NCBI GenBank assembly: GCA_002480015.1
Contig: DLQD01000146.1
Span: forward strand, 1 to 15,014
Length of the DNA: 15,014 nt
Source: Opitutia bacterium UBA7441
GTDB lineage: Bacteria; Verrucomicrobiota; Verrucomicrobiia; Opitutales; Coraliomargaritaceae
Reading direction: 5' to 3'
The translations under genes and the position numbers were made by a program. The notes under the pieces were generated by a model. That model was given only the letters and a program-made list of their open reading frames with translations. It did not search any database and was not told the DNA's origin. Positions 13,710 to 15,014 of the stretch are shown here, in pieces (the stretch's first letter is position 1; every line of letters starts with the position of its first letter).

Positions 13710-14930
13710 TTAGGCTAAACTGAGCGAAACAACGTTCTCAATATGTCGAGTATGTGGAAACAGATCAAATGGCTGAATGCGGGTAATCCGGTAGCCGCCT
13801 TCAATGAAGTCCTTAAGGTCACGTGCCTGCGTGGCTGGATCACAGGACACATAGACGAGGCGCTGGGGGCGGAATTGGAGTAACTGCTGGCGGAAGCTCT
13901 CGTCGCAGCCCTTTCGTGGTGGATCGATAACTAGGGCGGTCTGATCGGAGGGGAATTTTAGCCCGTTGAAGATCGCCTCAGCTTTGCCGATGACGAAGCG
14001 GGCATTATGGATGCCGCTAATCTTGCAATTAGCCTGCGCCCAGCGAACAGCGGGCTCGCTGATTTCCACGCCGGCGACCTGCTCAAAAGACTTGGCGGTG
14101 GACAGCGCGAACAGTCCAACACCGCAATAGGCATCAACCAGATAGCGGGCACCCTCCGCCGACGCCTCGGTCGCGACGTGTTCAACCAACTCAGTTAGGA
14201 TAAAGGGATTGTTTTGAAAGAATTCGCCCGCCTTGAACTGAAAGGTGATCGACCCTACCCGCTCGGAAACGATGTCCTGCGGATCGTTGACCACACCTTC
14301 GAGCACGTGGCGCATGAGAAGGGTGCCCCCACGCTGGCGACGTTTTTTACCACCGGCGCGGCGAGCTTCGTCGCGAGCTTGTGGCAGTGCGGCGTTGATC
14401 ATATCCGTTGCAATCGGACAATGCTCGACATCCACAATCTGGTTGCGCCGGCCGTATTGCAGGAAACCAATAGGCTGCGAGCCGTCACGCTCGGGGCGGT
14501 TATAATGTGGGGTGATCTTGGAGCGGTAGTAATACTCCTTAGGGGAGCCGTGTGCCAAATCGACGGGAAAGTCGATGCCGCCGAGCTTTTGCATGAGCTC
14601 TTCGACATGTTGAGTCTTTTCCTTGAGCTGGCGCTCGTAGCTGATGTGCTGATATTGACAGCCACCGCAGCGAGTGTAGAGCGGGCACCTGGGCTCGACC
14701 CGGTCAGTCGAGGCTTCGAGCACTTCGACTAGATCGGCATCTGAGTAATTCTGAAAATTACGAAAGACGCGCGCCTTAACCCGCTCTCCGGGGATCACAA
14801 AGGGCACCATCACAACCCAGCCGTCCACACGACCGACCCCCATCCCGAGATTGGTCAGACTATCGATTGTGAATTCCAGCTCCTGATGATACTCAAAAGG
14901 CTCTGCCACGAAATTTTTTGGCACTTGCAT
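13710..14930 (-). CDS. RNA uracil-5-methyltransferase, TrmA/RlmD (RumA) family with TRAM domain
   Basis: This enzyme uses S-adenosylmethionine to methylate C5 of a uridine, probably in 23S rRNA; target choice between U1939-like, U747-like and tRNA U54 sites cannot be read from sequence alone. With the start used here (406 aa), a TRAM RNA-binding domain spans about 10-75. The [4Fe-4S] cysteines are C82, C88, C91 and C171. The SAM-binding methyltransferase domain has DAYCGVGLFAL (about 266-276), DPPRKG (336-341), the catalytic nucleophile C363 in YVSCDP, and E398 in HIENV. An open frame reaches an ATG at 14993. However, GGGAGG lies 8 bases before the ATG at 14930, and the residues between look non-conserved, so 14930 is preferred; 14936 is also possible. 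The gene is upstream of rpsU on the same strand. Confidence 0.93.
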   Translation of the reverse strand: MQVPKNFVAEPFEYHQELEFTIDSLTNLGMGVGRVDGWVVMVPFVIPGERVKARVFRNFQNYSDADLVEVLEASTDRVEPRCPLYTRCGGCQYQHISYERQLKEKTQHVEELMQKLGGIDFPVDLAHGSPKEYYYRSKITPHYNRPERDGSQPIGFLQYGRRNQIVDVEHCPIATDMINAALPQARDEARRAGGKKRRQRGGTLLMRHVLEGVVNDPQDIVSERVGSITFQFKAGEFFQNNPFILTELVEHVATEASAEGARYLVDAYCGVGLFALSTAKSFEQVAGVEISEPAVRWAQANCKISGIHNARFVIGKAEAIFNGLKFPSDQTALVIDPPRKGCDESFRQQLLQFRPQRLVYVSCDPATQARDLKDFIEGGYRITRIQPFDLFPHTRHIENVVSLSLA

Positions 14931-14991
14931 CCACATGCCCTCCCGTATGCTTAGACTTCCTGCAATCCTAAAATCTGCAGACACCGCTCCC

Positions 14992-15014
14992 ATGGAAGAT
15001 TTCTACATCCAAAG
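14992..15014 (+). CDS. Possible start of a divergent gene, cut by the window edge
   Basis: An ATG at 14992 opens a frame of seven codons (reading M-E-D-F-Y-I-Q) that stays open to the end of the window. It is divergent from the methyltransferase gene with a gap of 61 bases if that gene starts at 14930. No Shine-Dalgarno precedes the ATG, which is common in this window. Seven residues do not allow identification, and it could be chance. Confidence 0.3.

Overview
The window is ordinary chromosomal backbone from a bacterium of about 55% GC. I found no insertion sequence, prophage, integrase or CRISPR array. The gene content suggests the PVC superphylum, most likely a Verrucomicrobia/Opitutae (Puniceicoccales-like) species. 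The clues are a long insert-bearing IspG, a short ParC-type topoisomerase subunit, a GTP-dependent PEP carboxykinase, paired Hsp20 genes behind a sigma-54-type promoter, and many genes without a clear Shine-Dalgarno sequence. The taxonomy is inferred from family knowledge and was not tested by a search.

Layout from left to right. Positions 4-80 hold an imperfect inverted-repeat element. It is followed on the minus strand by a compact tRNA-Gln(TTG) unit with its own promoter and intrinsic terminator. Next comes a two-gene minus-strand DNA repair operon: an MBL-fold ligase-associated exonuclease and an ATP-dependent DNA ligase, overlapping by ATGA. Divergent from it on the plus strand are a small DUF445 membrane protein, the long-form IspG of the MEP isoprenoid pathway, and an MgtC/DUF4010 polytopic membrane protein with a well-formed -35/-10 promoter. 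A ParC-like topoisomerase subunit on the minus strand converges on these genes. It is divergent from plus-strand pckG (gluconeogenesis).

The right third is all minus strand until the last bases. Reading leftwards from the right edge, it holds a TrmA/RlmD-type RNA uracil-5-methyltransferase, ribosomal protein bS21 with a strong terminator, a TIM-barrel sugar-phosphate isomerase/epimerase-like protein, and two tandem Hsp20 chaperones that end in a clear terminator. A possible plus-strand gene begins in the last 23 bases.

The most interesting signals are regulatory. The Hsp20 pair has a near-consensus sigma-54 (-24/-12) promoter with exact spacing, plus a 23-bp near-palindrome about 110 bp upstream of the predicted start, where an enhancer-binding activator would sit. 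The bS21 terminator abuts the start codon of the next gene with almost no room for a leader. The inverted-repeat element at the left edge shares 11 bases with the T-arm of the neighbouring tRNA. I saw no clear novel multi-gene system; the genes belong to known families.
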